A DNA stretch of 64,000 nucleotides from Archaeoglobaceae archaeon. Its GTDB lineage: Archaea; Halobacteriota; Archaeoglobi; Archaeoglobales; Archaeoglobaceae. This document shows positions 41,426-50,745 of this stretch, in pieces; the stretch's first letter is position 1; each line of letters starts with the position of its first letter. The stretch spans positions 1 through 64,000 of the forward strand of contig JALSLC010000003.1 in the NCBI GenBank assembly GCA_026988525.1. The letters are read 5' to 3'. Below the pieces are notes generated by a model, which was not told the DNA's origin, searched no databases, and saw only the letters and a list, made by a program, of their open reading frames with translations. The translations under genes and the position numbers were made by a program.

Positions 41426-42582
41426 ATAGCTTTTTCAAGAATTTCCCTTGGTTTTCCTTTTTCTTCTATAGTTTTTATAACTATTCCCATGTTTTTGAAA
41501 TGACTTTTGGCACCCTCTCCAATTTTGCTAATAACTATACAATCCACTCCATTATTCCTTAAAAATTCTGCTATAAGGAAACCTTTCCTTCTTTCAGCAT
41601 CTTTATACTTGTTCTCTATTTTTATCTCATCTCCTGTTTTTAAGTCAAATATCTCGAAAAATGGGGCATTTAAATCACCCGTGTAGTTTCCATTTTCATC
41701 AACGGGTATTGCTACTTTCGTAATTTTTTTAATAACTCTAACTACCGGTATCACTTCTTTTATTTCGGGTATTTCTTTTTTTATGTTCTCTATTCTTTTT
41801 GTTATGGCTTCTATCTCTTCAGCACTTGCTCCGGGACTTATTGTAAAGTGAACTTCTACTATCTTATTCCTCCAAGTCCCTCTTACTCCCACAAATTCAA
41901 CTGATTCTACACCTCTTATACCCTCTACATAACTGGTTATTTTAAATGCTAATTCAGGATCAACTCTATCCATAAGCACGTCAACAGCATTTTTTATAAT
42001 TTCTCCACCAATCTCGAAGATCAGTACTGATATTCCCATCGCAACGACTGCATCAGCCCACCAGTAACCGAAATAAACGAGTATGAAGCCTATAACAACA
42101 GCAAAACTTGCAATAACATCGGTTCTTGAATGTTTACCTTCGGCTATTAATGAACTTGATTTTGTCTTCATTCCAATATTTATCTTGTATCTGGCCAATC
42201 CTTCGTTTACTATAGCAGAAAATAAAGCTGCTAAAAGAGCGTAAATTTCAAATTCCGGTGATTTACCTGAAATTAGCTCGTTTACAGCATCATACATTAT
42301 AAACAAAGATGTAACTATGATTGCTAATCCAACTCCTAACTCAGCCAAACTCTCAGCTTTAAAATGGCCGTAAGGGTGTTCTTTATCTGGAGGAATTTCC
42401 GCTATTTTAATTCCAATCCATACAGCTGCTGAACTTGCAATATCAATTAATGAGTGTAGTGCATCTGCTATAAGTGCTGTACTATTTGCAAAAATTCCAG
42501 CAACACCTTTGATAATTGTTAAAATTATGTTTGCAATTACTGAAATTTTCCCGGCTTTTATAGCTTCAGATACATCATCCAT
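41422..42582 (-). CDS. Cation diffusion facilitator fused to a NifX/NafY-type domain
   Basis: A 386-residue protein. Residues 1-205 form a CDF transporter with six membrane helices: ALIADALHSLIDIASSA and HSRTDVIASFAV hold the zinc/iron-type DxxxD sites. Residues 205-285 are the cytosolic CDF dimer domain. Residues about 288-386 are an extra domain of the dinitrogenase-cofactor-binding (NifX/NafY) type, beginning KVAIPVDENG and including CIVISKIGEGAKSHF. The fusion suggests coupling of metal efflux to Fe-S or cofactor sensing. The metal is probably Fe, Zn or Mn. Convergent with trpS, overlapping by four bases. Confidence 0.92.
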   Translation of the reverse strand: MDDVSEAIKAGKISVIANIILTIIKGVAGIFANSTALIADALHSLIDIASSAAVWIGIKIAEIPPDKEHPYGHFKAESLAELGVGLAIIVTSLFIMYDAVNELISGKSPEFEIYALLAALFSAIVNEGLARYKINIGMKTKSSSLIAEGKHSRTDVIASFAVVIGFILVYFGYWWADAVVAMGISVLIFEIGGEIIKNAVDVLMDRVDPELAFKITSYVEGIRGVESVEFVGVRGTWRNKIVEVHFTISPGASAEEIEAITKRIENIKKEIPEIKEVIPVVRVIKKITKVAIPVDENGNYTGDLNAPFFEIFDLKTGDEIKIENKYKDAERRKGFLIAEFLRNNGVDCIVISKIGEGAKSHFKNMGIVIKTIEEKGKPREILEKAI

Positions 42583-42725
42583 ATTCTATTTTTTTTGAAT
42601 TATTATTTATTGTTTGCTGATGTGTTTGAGAGTTTAACCAGCCTATATAAAACAATCTTTTTACATTAGTTAATTTTTGGAAATACCGCAAATTTTATCT
42701 ACTTTAATTTACAGAATTTCTAAAC

Positions 42726-42793
42726 GGGGGTGCCATCGCAATTATTATAGCCTTCCCGCCGTCACCGCCATAGCGTTTTTTATCGGCACCCCC
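42726..42793 (+). ncRNA. GC-rich stem-closed element before the moeB/thiF gene
   Basis: GGGGGTGCC (42726-42734) pairs perfectly with GGCACCCCC (42785-42793) and encloses 50 bases with a further CGC/GCG pair and a C-rich core (ccttcccgccgtcaccgcc). In this AT-rich genome, such a GC island usually marks a structured RNA. It ends ten bases before the ATG of the ThiF-family gene, so opening the stem could control initiation. It fits no riboswitch consensus I can recall (TPP, fluoride, Moco and preQ1 checked by eye). A stand-alone RNA, on either strand, is also possible. Confidence 0.5.
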
Positions 42794-42803
42794 TATTAGT
42801 TTT

Positions 42804-43505
42804 ATGCTTAGATATCTAAGGCAAATTGAAGTAATTGGTGTTGAAAATCAGAAAAAACTTAGTAATTCTTCTGTTTTAGTGATTGGTGCTGGCGGGCTTG
42901 GTAGTGCAGTTATAACTTACTTGGCTTGTGCTGGTGTGGGTAAGATTGGTGTATCTGATGGTGATCTGGTTGAAATTCATAACTTAGATAGACAATTCAT
43001 TCACGCTGGAAAAATAGGAATAAAGAAGTCTAAATCGGCAGAAATGTTTATTAAAACATTGAATCCAGAAGTAGAAATAGAGATTTACGATGATTTTGGA
43101 AAAGATAAATCTCTTAGAATTTCTAAGTACGATTTAGTTGTTTGTTGCGTCGATACAATAGAAGATAGACATAAAATAAATGAAGTGTGTTTTAAAAACA
43201 AAAAACCAATGATACATGCAGCAATTTCTGGATTTGAAGGTGAGTTAGCTGTTTTTGATTTTAGGAATAGTGGCTCACCTTGTTATGAATGTATATATCC
43301 AAGAAACATTCATTCTGAGAAAAACTCGGTAGTTTCTCCAATTGCCGGAATTGTTGGAAGTATGCAGGCATTGGAAGCTATAAAACTTATTTGTAATTTT
43401 GAGACGTTAAATCACTTGTTGAGAATGGATTTTAGGTATATGGAGTTTATAAAAATATCTATTTCTAAGAGGAAAGATTGTCCTGTTTGCTCAAAAAATC
43501 TTTGA
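42804..43505 (+). CDS. moeB: MoeB/ThiF family adenylyltransferase
   Basis: A 233-residue E1-like enzyme that adenylates the C-terminal glycine of small ubiquitin-like sulfur carriers (MoaD, ThiS or SAMP). VIGAGGLGSAVITYLA (about 27-42) is the ATP loop, NLDRQFIH carries the Arg, and CYECIYP plus CPVC form the zinc site. The segment with the second conserved Cys is present as KNSVVSPIAGIVGS, where the usual catalytic Cys is not obvious. It serves molybdopterin, thiamin or tRNA thiolation. Its end overlaps the convergent tmk by 41 bases. Confidence 0.92.
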   Translation: MLRYLRQIEVIGVENQKKLSNSSVLVIGAGGLGSAVITYLACAGVGKIGVSDGDLVEIHNLDRQFIHAGKIGIKKSKSAEMFIKTLNPEVEIEIYDDFGKDKSLRISKYDLVVCCVDTIEDRHKINEVCFKNKKPMIHAAISGFEGELAVFDFRNSGSPCYECIYPRNIHSEKNSVVSPIAGIVGSMQALEAIKLICNFETLNHLLRMDFRYMEFIKISISKRKDCPVCSKNL

Positions 43506-44058
43506 CTATTTTTTTTGCTTCTTTAAAAACTTCGTCTATACTTTTTTCTGCATTCACTATTTTAACTTTCTTATCTTTTTTTGCTATTTCCAAAAATTTA
43601 TCTCTTACTTTTCTCAGATAGTTTACTTCCTCAAACCTACTGGTTTTGCCCCTCTTTTTAACTCTATCAATACATATTTCGGGATCACAGTCAAGAAGAA
43701 TTACTATATCTGGTTTAGGAGCAATAGTTTCATTCATATTTCTTATAACATCAATATCTATTCCTTTAGCCCCCTGATAAGCCATATTTGAGTAGTAGTA
43801 CCTATCCATAATTACAATCTTCCCTTTTTTTAGACTTGGTATAATTTTTTCTTTTACATTTATTTCTCTATCTTTAATAAATAGATAGAGTTCTTCATCG
43901 ACACTTTTCGCCCCTCTTTTTACTTTTTTTCCCCACTCACTCTCTCCCGGTTCTTTGATAATGATAACTTCTTTTCCCAAATTTTCTAACCACTCTTTAA
44001 GCTTTTTTGCCAAAGTTGTTTTCCCAGCACCATCTATACCTTCAATAGCTATAATCAT
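43465..44058 (-). CDS. tmk: Thymidylate kinase
   Basis: A 197-residue dTMP kinase. The P-loop EGIDGAGKTT (about 6-15), the DR(Y/H) motif IVMDRYYYSNMAYQG (about 92-106) and the lid-region RVKKRGKTSRFEE are present. Length fits archaeal Tmk. The final 41 bases overlap the convergent MoeB gene. Confidence 0.93.
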   Translation of the reverse strand: MIIAIEGIDGAGKTTLAKKLKEWLENLGKEVIIIKEPGESEWGKKVKRGAKSVDEELYLFIKDREINVKEKIIPSLKKGKIVIMDRYYYSNMAYQGAKGIDIDVIRNMNETIAPKPDIVILLDCDPEICIDRVKKRGKTSRFEEVNYLRKVRDKFLEIAKKDKKVKIVNAEKSIDEVFKEAKKIVKDFLSKQDNLSS

Positions 44059-44143
44059 TCTTTTCTCTTATTGGCTGTTTGAGTTTAAGTATTTTCTAAA
44101 CTCACCAAAAAGTAATTGTAATAAATGGTAATTAGAATCTCCG

Positions 44144-46147
44144 ATGAATGAATGTGGATGGCTAATAATTACTGAGAAGCACAATACAGCTAAGAGGATA
44201 GCATCTATACTCTTTAAAGATGTAAAGGCAAAAAAGGAACATGGAATTAATTACTACTATTCTCCATCCAATAAAGCGTATGTTTTAGGTTTGAAGGGGC
44301 ATATAGTTGAACTCGATTTTCCCGATGAATTTGGAAATTGGAAAAAAGTTCCATTAAAAGAACTTTTAAGGGCAAATCTTGTGAAGAGAATAAAAGAAAA
44401 AGGAATTGCCAAGCTTTTAAAGGAGCTTGCAAAAAAAGTAGATAAAGTTACTATTGCTACAGACTTTGATAGGGAAGGTGAACTAATTGGTGTTGAAGCT
44501 CTTGAAATGGTAAGAAGTGTAAACCCCAAGGTTAAAGTTGATAGAGTAAGATATAGTGCTATAACTCCTGAAGATATAAGAAGAGCATTCTCAAATCCAG
44601 TAAACGTTGATTTGAGATTGGCGAAGTCTGCTGAAGCAAGGCAAAAGATAGACCTCATTTGGGGTGCTGTACTTACGAGGTTGATATCTTTATCCTCAGG
44701 CAGAATGGGTAGGAATTTTTTAAGTGTTGGTAGAGTTCAATCCCCCACATTAAGGCTAATAGTTGAAAGGGAAAGAGAAATTGAGAACTTTAAACCAGAA
44801 CCTTACTGGGAGATATATGCAACTTTTTGCAATGGTGATTGTTTTTTGGCCAAACATGTTTTAAAATTTAAAGATAAACACAAAGCTGAAGAAGCTTTTA
44901 ATTCAATAGGCAGTTATGCAGTTGTTAAAAAATTCGAAAAAAAGAAAAAAATTGAAAAAAGACCTACACCTTTTAACACTACTGAATTTCTGAAAGAAGC
45001 TTCAAAATTCATGAGTCCAGCAAAAGCTATGAGTATAGCAGAAAATCTATATATGGAGGGATATATTTCTTATCCAAGAACAGATAATACAGTGTATCCT
45101 GATACTTTAAATCTAAAAGAAATTGTTAAAATGTTTTTGAATTCTGAATTTAGAGTGGAAGCTAAACTTGTTCTTTCTGGAGATTTAAAGCCGTCCAAGG
45201 GTAGAAAAAAGAGTGAAGATCACCCTCCAATATATCCTACTGCAGTAGCTGAAAGAAACAAATTAAGCAAAGATGAATGGATTATCTACGAACTTGTTGT
45301 TAGGAGGTTTTTATCAACTTTATCTACGGATGCTATTTGGGATTGGAGAAGAGTAGAATTAGAAAGTAATTCCCAGCTTTTTAGGGCTACTGGGAAAATA
45401 TTGTTGGATGCAGGATGGAGAAATATATACATTTACTCTTCAGCAGAGCAAGTTAAGTTACCAGAACTAAGAGAGGGGCAAACTCTAAAAGTTAAAGAAA
45501 AGAAAATTGAAGAAAAAGAAACTAAACCTCCTTCGAGGTATGGTTCTGGTAATTTGATAAAAATAATGGAAAGACTTGGCCTCGGTACAAAATCGACAAG
45601 ACACGAAATAATAAACAAACTCTACAGTAGAAAGTACGTTTATGGCAATCCAGCAAAACCAACTCAAACTGCTTTTGCAGTAATAGATGCTTTAAAAAAA
45701 TGTGCAGAAACGATAACTCTGCCTGAAATGACAGCCAAACTTGAAGAAGATATGTATGCCATAGCTGAAGGAAAGTTGAGTGAAGAAGAAGTAGTAAAAA
45801 AATCTGTAGATATTCTTGATGGAATACTTAATAAAGTAGATATAAATGAACTTTCAAAGTGTTTAAAAGAAGGCATAAAACTCGATAATGTTGTTGGTAA
45901 ATGTCCTAAGTGTGGAGGAGAGCTTATAATAAAAAGAAGTAAGAATGGTAGATTTATTGGTTGCTCCCATTACCCAAATTGTAAATTTACTTTGCCTCTA
46001 CCAAAGAAAGGAACTATATATGTTACATCAAAAGTCTGTGAAAAACACGGTATTAAAAAAATAAAGATAAGAACAAAAAGAGGTTACTGGGATTTAGGTT
46101 GTCCTTACTGCAATTATATTGAATGGAGGGAAAGAAAAGATACATAA
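44144..46147 (+). CDS. topA: DNA topoisomerase IA (TopA/TopoIII type)
   Basis: A 667-residue type IA topoisomerase. Toprim motifs are LIITEKHNTAKRIA at the start and ATDFDREGELIGVEAL (about 105-120); the catalytic Tyr is in EGYISYPRTDNTVYP (about 303-317). The C-terminus has a Zn finger CPKCGGELIIKRSKNGRFIGC (seen as CPKCGG and GCSHYPNC, about 586-610) and further cysteines (CEKH, CPYC). It relaxes negative supercoils and decatenates, and complements reverse gyrase in the same genome. Confidence 0.96.
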   Translation: MNECGWLIITEKHNTAKRIASILFKDVKAKKEHGINYYYSPSNKAYVLGLKGHIVELDFPDEFGNWKKVPLKELLRANLVKRIKEKGIAKLLKELAKKVDKVTIATDFDREGELIGVEALEMVRSVNPKVKVDRVRYSAITPEDIRRAFSNPVNVDLRLAKSAEARQKIDLIWGAVLTRLISLSSGRMGRNFLSVGRVQSPTLRLIVEREREIENFKPEPYWEIYATFCNGDCFLAKHVLKFKDKHKAEEAFNSIGSYAVVKKFEKKKKIEKRPTPFNTTEFLKEASKFMSPAKAMSIAENLYMEGYISYPRTDNTVYPDTLNLKEIVKMFLNSEFRVEAKLVLSGDLKPSKGRKKSEDHPPIYPTAVAERNKLSKDEWIIYELVVRRFLSTLSTDAIWDWRRVELESNSQLFRATGKILLDAGWRNIYIYSSAEQVKLPELREGQTLKVKEKKIEEKETKPPSRYGSGNLIKIMERLGLGTKSTRHEIINKLYSRKYVYGNPAKPTQTAFAVIDALKKCAETITLPEMTAKLEEDMYAIAEGKLSEEEVVKKSVDILDGILNKVDINELSKCLKEGIKLDNVVGKCPKCGGELIIKRSKNGRFIGCSHYPNCKFTLPLPKKGTIYVTSKVCEKHGIKKIKIRTKRGYWDLGCPYCNYIEWRERKDT

Positions 46148-46395
46148 GGTTCTTCTTGTTTAATTTATTTAATTGGGTTATTCCAAATCTAATTATATTA
46201 ACAAAATCTAAGAATTGCGATAAATGAAACGTAATAAAAAAAGATAATCATATTAGGGGAAATTAACCTAAGCTAATAATTTAAAGGCAACAGCTTTATT
46301 AAACATTTGTAGGCTTTCTTAAATTTTAATTAAAAATCATTTTTCTGGTTTATTTTTTCGAAAAACTTATTAAATCAATAAAAGCCTATGTGGAT
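46148..46395. other. Intergenic region with promoter
   Basis: AT-rich and without any ORF or stem that I can support. A TATA-like cttattaaat at about 46366-46375 lies 20-25 bases before the ATG at 46396, consistent with a leaderless transcript for the next gene. Confidence 0.5.
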
Positions 46396-47079
46396 ATGTT
46401 ACTTTCACTAGTATGTGCAGTAAGTTTCATTCTTACTCTAATTAATTATTCAATACTTTGTAAATCAAAAATAGAAGAATTAAATTGGAAAGTTAAAGAA
46501 ACTTTTTATGCTCTTTTAATTTTAATGGTAATTGTTTTAGCTAGGCTCTTTCTTGATGTTTTATCCAGTAGTATTTGTAGTTACCTTAACTTCTGCCTTG
46601 CTAAACCCATACTGGAGGATGTAAAATGGATATTAAAAGTAGTAGCTATTATATATATACTATCTTTTAATATTGTGCTGTTTAGGAACATCCTTAAATC
46701 AACGATGTCTCGGCCGGATTTATGTAAAGATTGTCTAAATATACCTTTTTACATTGCAGTACTCTGGATGGTTTTTGAAAGATTTGAGTTAAACCCAGAA
46801 ATGGTTGATGTTGTACTGCTATTTACAACTATTGCCATAATTGGTATATTAGTTAAGTTATTCACGTATATCAGACTACTACCTTCAATAATAGAACCAG
46901 CTAATTTACAACCCTCTTTACAAACTTACTTGGTTTTTATGATGTTTTACATATCTTACGTTTTATCGGGAATATTTGAAAAAAGTGTAGCTTTAGAGCT
47001 TTACATAACTTCATTTGTTATTGCAATATTTTCTATGGTTTTAATGTACTTCGAGTTTAGGAAAATACTTAAAGTTTAG
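46396..47079 (+). CDS. Seven-helix membrane protein, unknown
   Basis: A 227-residue protein with about seven hydrophobic helices and short loops, some with cysteines (SSICSYLNFC, DLCKDCLN). The open frame starts with a GTG two codons earlier; the ATG fits a leaderless start after the TATA-like box. It resembles in length and layout the membrane partner of the KaiC-like ATPase at 15725 and may be another receptor-like protein. No motif gives a substrate. tRNA-Pro follows. Confidence 0.65.
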   Translation: MLLSLVCAVSFILTLINYSILCKSKIEELNWKVKETFYALLILMVIVLARLFLDVLSSSICSYLNFCLAKPILEDVKWILKVVAIIYILSFNIVLFRNILKSTMSRPDLCKDCLNIPFYIAVLWMVFERFELNPEMVDVVLLFTTIAIIGILVKLFTYIRLLPSIIEPANLQPSLQTYLVFMMFYISYVLSGIFEKSVALELYITSFVIAIFSMVLMYFEFRKILKV

Positions 47080-47117
47080 CGATAATTTTTTTAACTGAGC
47101 TGAGTTGCAAACATCAA

Positions 47118-47191
47118 GGGGCCGTGGGGTAGCCTGGTGATCCTCCCGGCTTTGGGAGCCGGTGACCCGAGTTCAAATCTCGGCGGCCCCA
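47118..47191 (+). tRNA. tRNA-Pro (TGG)
   Basis: Acceptor GGGGCCG pairs with CGGCCCC, anticodon stem CCGGC/GCCGG encloses TTTGGGA with anticodon TGG, and the T arm is CCGAGTTCAAATCTCGG. Discriminator A, no CCA. Unlike two other tRNAs in the window it is not overlapped by the preceding gene. Confidence 0.96.
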
Positions 47192-47200
47192 CTAAATACT

Positions 47201-47458
47201 ATGAGGTGGATGTTGTCTAAGTTGGAGATTTTAATAGTTTTAAAAATGATTGAAGTTCTGGAGGGAGGATGCTATTATTTTAGATTTGCAAAGTCTGAGG
47301 AATTTGAAAAATATTTAGATGTAGAAGATGTAAAAGAAGAATTTGATGGATTAATTTATAGAAAAACTGTTGAAGGGAAAAGGTCCAATAAACTTGTCCT
47401 TCTTTACACGTGGAGTAGTGGCATCTCTTTATTTAGATATTGGATCGAATGGCTCTAA
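47201..47458 (+). CDS. Small protein, unknown (possible winged-helix-like)
   Basis: An 85-residue ORF starting at ATG 47201, ten bases after the tRNA. The frame also opens at 47162 inside the tRNA, which cannot be right. It mixes a hydrophobic N-terminal helix (MLSKLEILIVLKMIEVLEGG) with a charged middle and an aromatic C-terminus (RYWIEWL). Helix content and size could suit a small winged helix, but no motif decides. The gene may be co-transcribed with tRNA-Pro. Confidence 0.45.
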   Translation: MRWMLSKLEILIVLKMIEVLEGGCYYFRFAKSEEFEKYLDVEDVKEEFDGLIYRKTVEGKRSNKLVLLYTWSSGISLFRYWIEWL

Positions 47459-47530
47459 ATTTGTTAATTGTTAAATATTTTCTACATCTACACCAGAAAA
47501 TTTATTAAACTAAAATTTTTTGAAAAATTC

Positions 47531-48865
47531 ATGAAACAAACAACTTTAGCTTTATTAATTTTAATTGTGATACTCCTCTTATCTCCTGTAAAAGCTCAAT
47601 TAACAGCTACAGTTACATACACTCCTACAACTCCTTTACCGGGGGATTATGTTAGAGGTGTTTTGACTGTTAAAACTACTACTCCTGAGAAAATTACTGG
47701 AATATCTTTTATGACGCAACTTAAAGTTTCTCCAAAGGATGTTTCGGGAATAGGGACTTTACCTGCGGATAGTGAGTACTCACTACCTTTCACATTAAAA
47801 GTGCAATCCCCCGGCATATACACTGTAAAAATTTACATTTTCACAGATAATGGTACGCTCGTTAAAACTCTTAACTTGAACGTTGTTAATAGTATGCCAA
47901 AGATCATTATAACGAGTCCAATAACTTTAAATGAAGTTAATTTTGTACATTTTACCGTTTATAGTATTGTAGATGCAAAGGATATAATTGTAAAGCCACT
48001 TTTTAAAGCATACCCATCTGTTATTGCTGTTGATAATGGTAAGGGTGTTTTTGAATTCTATCCAAAAAAACCGGAAACACTCAAATTTAAAATAGAGTTT
48101 TACAACGGTATTGCTGAAAACTATCACAGTTACATTCAAACAATACATCCAGCTTATAAAAATAGTAAGGGCATCGTTTTGAACATTTCTACACCTCATA
48201 GTTACTATATGCTTTGTGATGTAATTCCTCTGAATTTAGAAGTGTCAAATCTCAGGGATGATACAGTTTACTCTGTAAATATATCTGTTGTAACTGGTAA
48301 TTTTAGTAAAAACGTGAAAATACCCTCTATTAAACCAAATGACTCAAGCAGTATTGTAGTTAATTGCCCTGCCTACAAAAAAGGAAGAGAAGAAATACAT
48401 GTGACCCTACAATACTTGGATTCCTTCGGAAACAAATATGTATTGTACAGAAACTATTCTGTTAACATTTTACCAGAAAAAACTGTAAGGATAAGTGATC
48501 TTTCCATAGAAAGGAATTTGAATGGCATAGAAATAACTGGTGATGTTAGTAACAACGGCTGGAGTAAAGTTTACGGAGTTACTGTTATGGCTGGAAACAA
48601 ATCTTACTTCATAGGGACTATTGATCCTTCAGATTACGACACTTTTGATATTGTTGTAAGTAACCTCTCTAATCTAAAAGTTACTTGGCAAAACAGCTTA
48701 GGTCAAATTTTTACAATAAGTAAAAAAGTTCAATTTAAAGAGAAACCTGTAGTAACTAAAAAAACAGGAAATTCTGCAATTCTCGTAGCGGTTGTTGGAT
48801 CGATATTCATAATCGTTTTAGCATTATTAGGTTTGTGGAGAAGAAATAGAAAAAATGATGAGTAA
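47531..48865 (+). CDS. Exported beta-domain protein anchored by a C-terminal helix (CARDB/COG1361-like)
   Basis: A 444-residue protein with a signal peptide (MKQTTLALLILIVILLLSPVKA), several Ig-like beta domains rich in Val, Thr and N-x-S/T sites, and a C-terminal membrane helix (AILVAVVGSIFIIVLALLGLW) with a basic tail. Such proteins sit outside the membrane beside MacB-like ABC systems. The frame opens at 47468, but the ATG at 47531 begins the signal peptide and follows a TATA-like tttattaaac, so a leaderless start is likely. The ABC genes follow without a gap. Confidence 0.82.
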   Translation: MKQTTLALLILIVILLLSPVKAQLTATVTYTPTTPLPGDYVRGVLTVKTTTPEKITGISFMTQLKVSPKDVSGIGTLPADSEYSLPFTLKVQSPGIYTVKIYIFTDNGTLVKTLNLNVVNSMPKIIITSPITLNEVNFVHFTVYSIVDAKDIIVKPLFKAYPSVIAVDNGKGVFEFYPKKPETLKFKIEFYNGIAENYHSYIQTIHPAYKNSKGIVLNISTPHSYYMLCDVIPLNLEVSNLRDDTVYSVNISVVTGNFSKNVKIPSIKPNDSSSIVVNCPAYKKGREEIHVTLQYLDSFGNKYVLYRNYSVNILPEKTVRISDLSIERNLNGIEITGDVSNNGWSKVYGVTVMAGNKSYFIGTIDPSDYDTFDIVVSNLSNLKVTWQNSLGQIFTISKKVQFKEKPVVTKKTGNSAILVAVVGSIFIIVLALLGLWRRNRKNDE

Positions 48866-48866
48866 T

Positions 48867-49541
48867 ATGTATGCAATAGAAGTTGAGGACGTTAAAAAAG
48901 TTTACAGAGTTGGGGATGAATACGTTTATGCAGTGAATGGTATTAGCTTGAAAGTTAAAAAAGGCGAATTTCTTTGCATAATGGGTGCGAGTGGTAGTGG
49001 AAAAACAACACTTTTAAGCCTCATGGGCTGTCTTGATAAGCCAACATCTGGTAGAGTGTTAATAGAAGGTATAGATGTCAGTAAGCTGGGGGAGAGAGAA
49101 TTAACGGAAATAAGAAGAGATAAACTTGGCTTCATCTTTCAGCAATATTACTTAATTCCAACTTTAACAGCTTTTGAAAATGTAGAATTACCGATGTTGC
49201 TAAAAGGGGTACCGAAGAAAAAGAGAGAAAAGAGAGCAATGGAACTTTTAAGGATAATGGGTATAGAAAAAGCTGCTAATAGGAAACCTTCTGAATTGAG
49301 TGGGGGAATGCAACAGAGAGTTGCTATAGCAAGAGCTTTAGCTAATAACCCTTCAATTTTGCTCTGCGATGAGCCTACTGGAAACTTAGACACCAAGAGT
49401 GGTAAAGTAGTTATGGACTTAATAAAAGAGCAAAATGAGAGGGGTGTTACAGTCGTTCTTGTAACACACGACCCAGATATATCTAACTATGCTGATAGAG
49501 TTGTGAAAATCAGAGATGGGAAGATAGTTGAGGTGTCTTAA
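48867..49541 (+). CDS. MacB/LolD-type ABC transporter ATPase
   Basis: A 224-residue ABC ATPase. Walker A GASGSGKTT (about 36-44), the Q-loop FIFQQYYLIP, signature LSGGMQQRVAIARAL (about 135-149), Walker B LLCDEPTGNLD and the H-loop VTHDPD are complete. LSGGMQQRVAIARAL and the short length mark the LolD/MacB/FtsE group. ATGs at 48855 and 48858 are alternatives. It is between the exported protein and the FtsX-type permease, and forms a three-gene operon with them. Confidence 0.93.
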   Translation: MYAIEVEDVKKVYRVGDEYVYAVNGISLKVKKGEFLCIMGASGSGKTTLLSLMGCLDKPTSGRVLIEGIDVSKLGERELTEIRRDKLGFIFQQYYLIPTLTAFENVELPMLLKGVPKKKREKRAMELLRIMGIEKAANRKPSELSGGMQQRVAIARALANNPSILLCDEPTGNLDTKSGKVVMDLIKEQNERGVTVVLVTHDPDISNYADRVVKIRDGKIVEVS

Positions 49542-50698
49542 TGTACATACAAATGGCATTTAGAAATTTGAAAAGAAACGGAATTAGAACTTCTCTTGCT
49601 ATTGTAGGAATAATTATTGGTGTTATGGCTGTGGCATCTATCGGCATATTTGGGGCTAATTTAAAGGCAACAGTTCTGTCAAATTTTCAGAATATAACTG
49701 ACGAAGTCTTAGTATATCCCGCTTATTCAGCACATGTGAGGCATGGTATAGCAACTACATCTGGAATAACATACATAGATAAAAGAACAGCAGAGAGGAT
49801 TGTTAGATTGCCATACGTTAAAGATTATGCGTTTGTAAAATCTACTTTTACTACAGTCAAATATAAAAATACGGTATTTGGAACGACAGTTTACGGGATG
49901 GATGAAAATTCAGTAAAAAAGATGTTTAATCTTAAAAGTGGGAGTTTTAGGCTTTTGGGTAGCTGTATTGTAGGATACAACCTTGCTGATAGATTAAATC
50001 TTAGAGTGGGCAGTAAGTTAGATATAAATGGCCATGTATTTAGAGTTTCAGGTATTTTAAAGGAGGCGGGAGCAAGATTTGATGTAAACCCAAACAATGC
50101 AATTATTGTATCATTAAGGGATTTTGATAGAATTTTCAATTTGAAAGGTTATAGTTTTATAATTGTGTGGGTTAAAAGCTTGAAAGATGTTCAACTTTTC
50201 AAAGAATCTGTAGATAAAACGATAAATTCGAGGGAGAAAAAAGTAGATGTATTTGAGCTGAAAATTATAATTGATCAGATAAACAAAACATTTAATTTTG
50301 TTTCAAACTTTTTAATGGCTATAGCTGGTGTATCTCTATTAGTTGCTGGTGTAAGTATATTAAACATTATGCTTATGTCAACTATGGAGAGAACGAAAGA
50401 AATAGGAGTTATGATGGCCATAGGTGCTTACAGAACTACAATTCTTAAGCTGTTTTTACTTGAAGCTTTAATTCTTGGATTAATAGGTAGTGTTATCGGG
50501 GCTGTTTTAAGTTTGTTGGGTGGATACGCAGTAGATATGGCAATACTTCACTCAATCAAATATCTTTTTAGCTTGAATACAGTATTTTACATGTTAGAAG
50601 GTATGTTCTTTGGCCTACTCACGACACTCATCAGTGGTTTTTATCCAGCATGGAAAGCGAGCAAACTCGAACCACTTGAGGCTCTTAGGTATGAATAG
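49541..50698 (+). CDS. MacB/FtsX-type ABC permease
   Basis: A 385-residue permease with one N-terminal helix, a large extracytoplasmic MacB-PCD domain, and three C-terminal helices. It has NGIRTSLAIVGIIIGVMAV near the start, EIGVMMAIGAYRTTILKLF, and ends EPLEALRYE, the usual FtsX-family end. The ATG overlaps the ATPase stop by one base. With its ATPase and the beta-domain protein, it probably forms a mechanotransmission or lipoprotein/peptide export system. Confidence 0.92.
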   Translation: MYIQMAFRNLKRNGIRTSLAIVGIIIGVMAVASIGIFGANLKATVLSNFQNITDEVLVYPAYSAHVRHGIATTSGITYIDKRTAERIVRLPYVKDYAFVKSTFTTVKYKNTVFGTTVYGMDENSVKKMFNLKSGSFRLLGSCIVGYNLADRLNLRVGSKLDINGHVFRVSGILKEAGARFDVNPNNAIIVSLRDFDRIFNLKGYSFIIVWVKSLKDVQLFKESVDKTINSREKKVDVFELKIIIDQINKTFNFVSNFLMAIAGVSLLVAGVSILNIMLMSTMERTKEIGVMMAIGAYRTTILKLFLLEALILGLIGSVIGAVLSLLGGYAVDMAILHSIKYLFSLNTVFYMLEGMFFGLLTTLISGFYPAWKASKLEPLEALRYE

Positions 50699-50745
50699 GT
50701 TTGTAAGGAATAAACGTTATAAAACTTGCATTCTAAGTTCTGTTT

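Noticed and set aside
42726-42793. Assigning the GC-rich element to TPP, fluoride, preQ1 or Moco riboswitches, or to an H/ACA RNA
   Set aside because: The conserved core sequences of those riboswitches are absent, and the interior has no second hairpin or ACA placed as in H/ACA RNAs on either strand.
46278-46293. 16-base match (aatttaaaggcaacag) with about 49661-49676
   Set aside because: It is one short AT-rich coincidence, with one copy inside a coding region and no other repeat features.
47162-47200. Upstream start of the small ORF after tRNA-Pro
   Set aside because: These codons are the 3' half of the tRNA and a start there has no ribosome site; the ATG at 47201 is enough.
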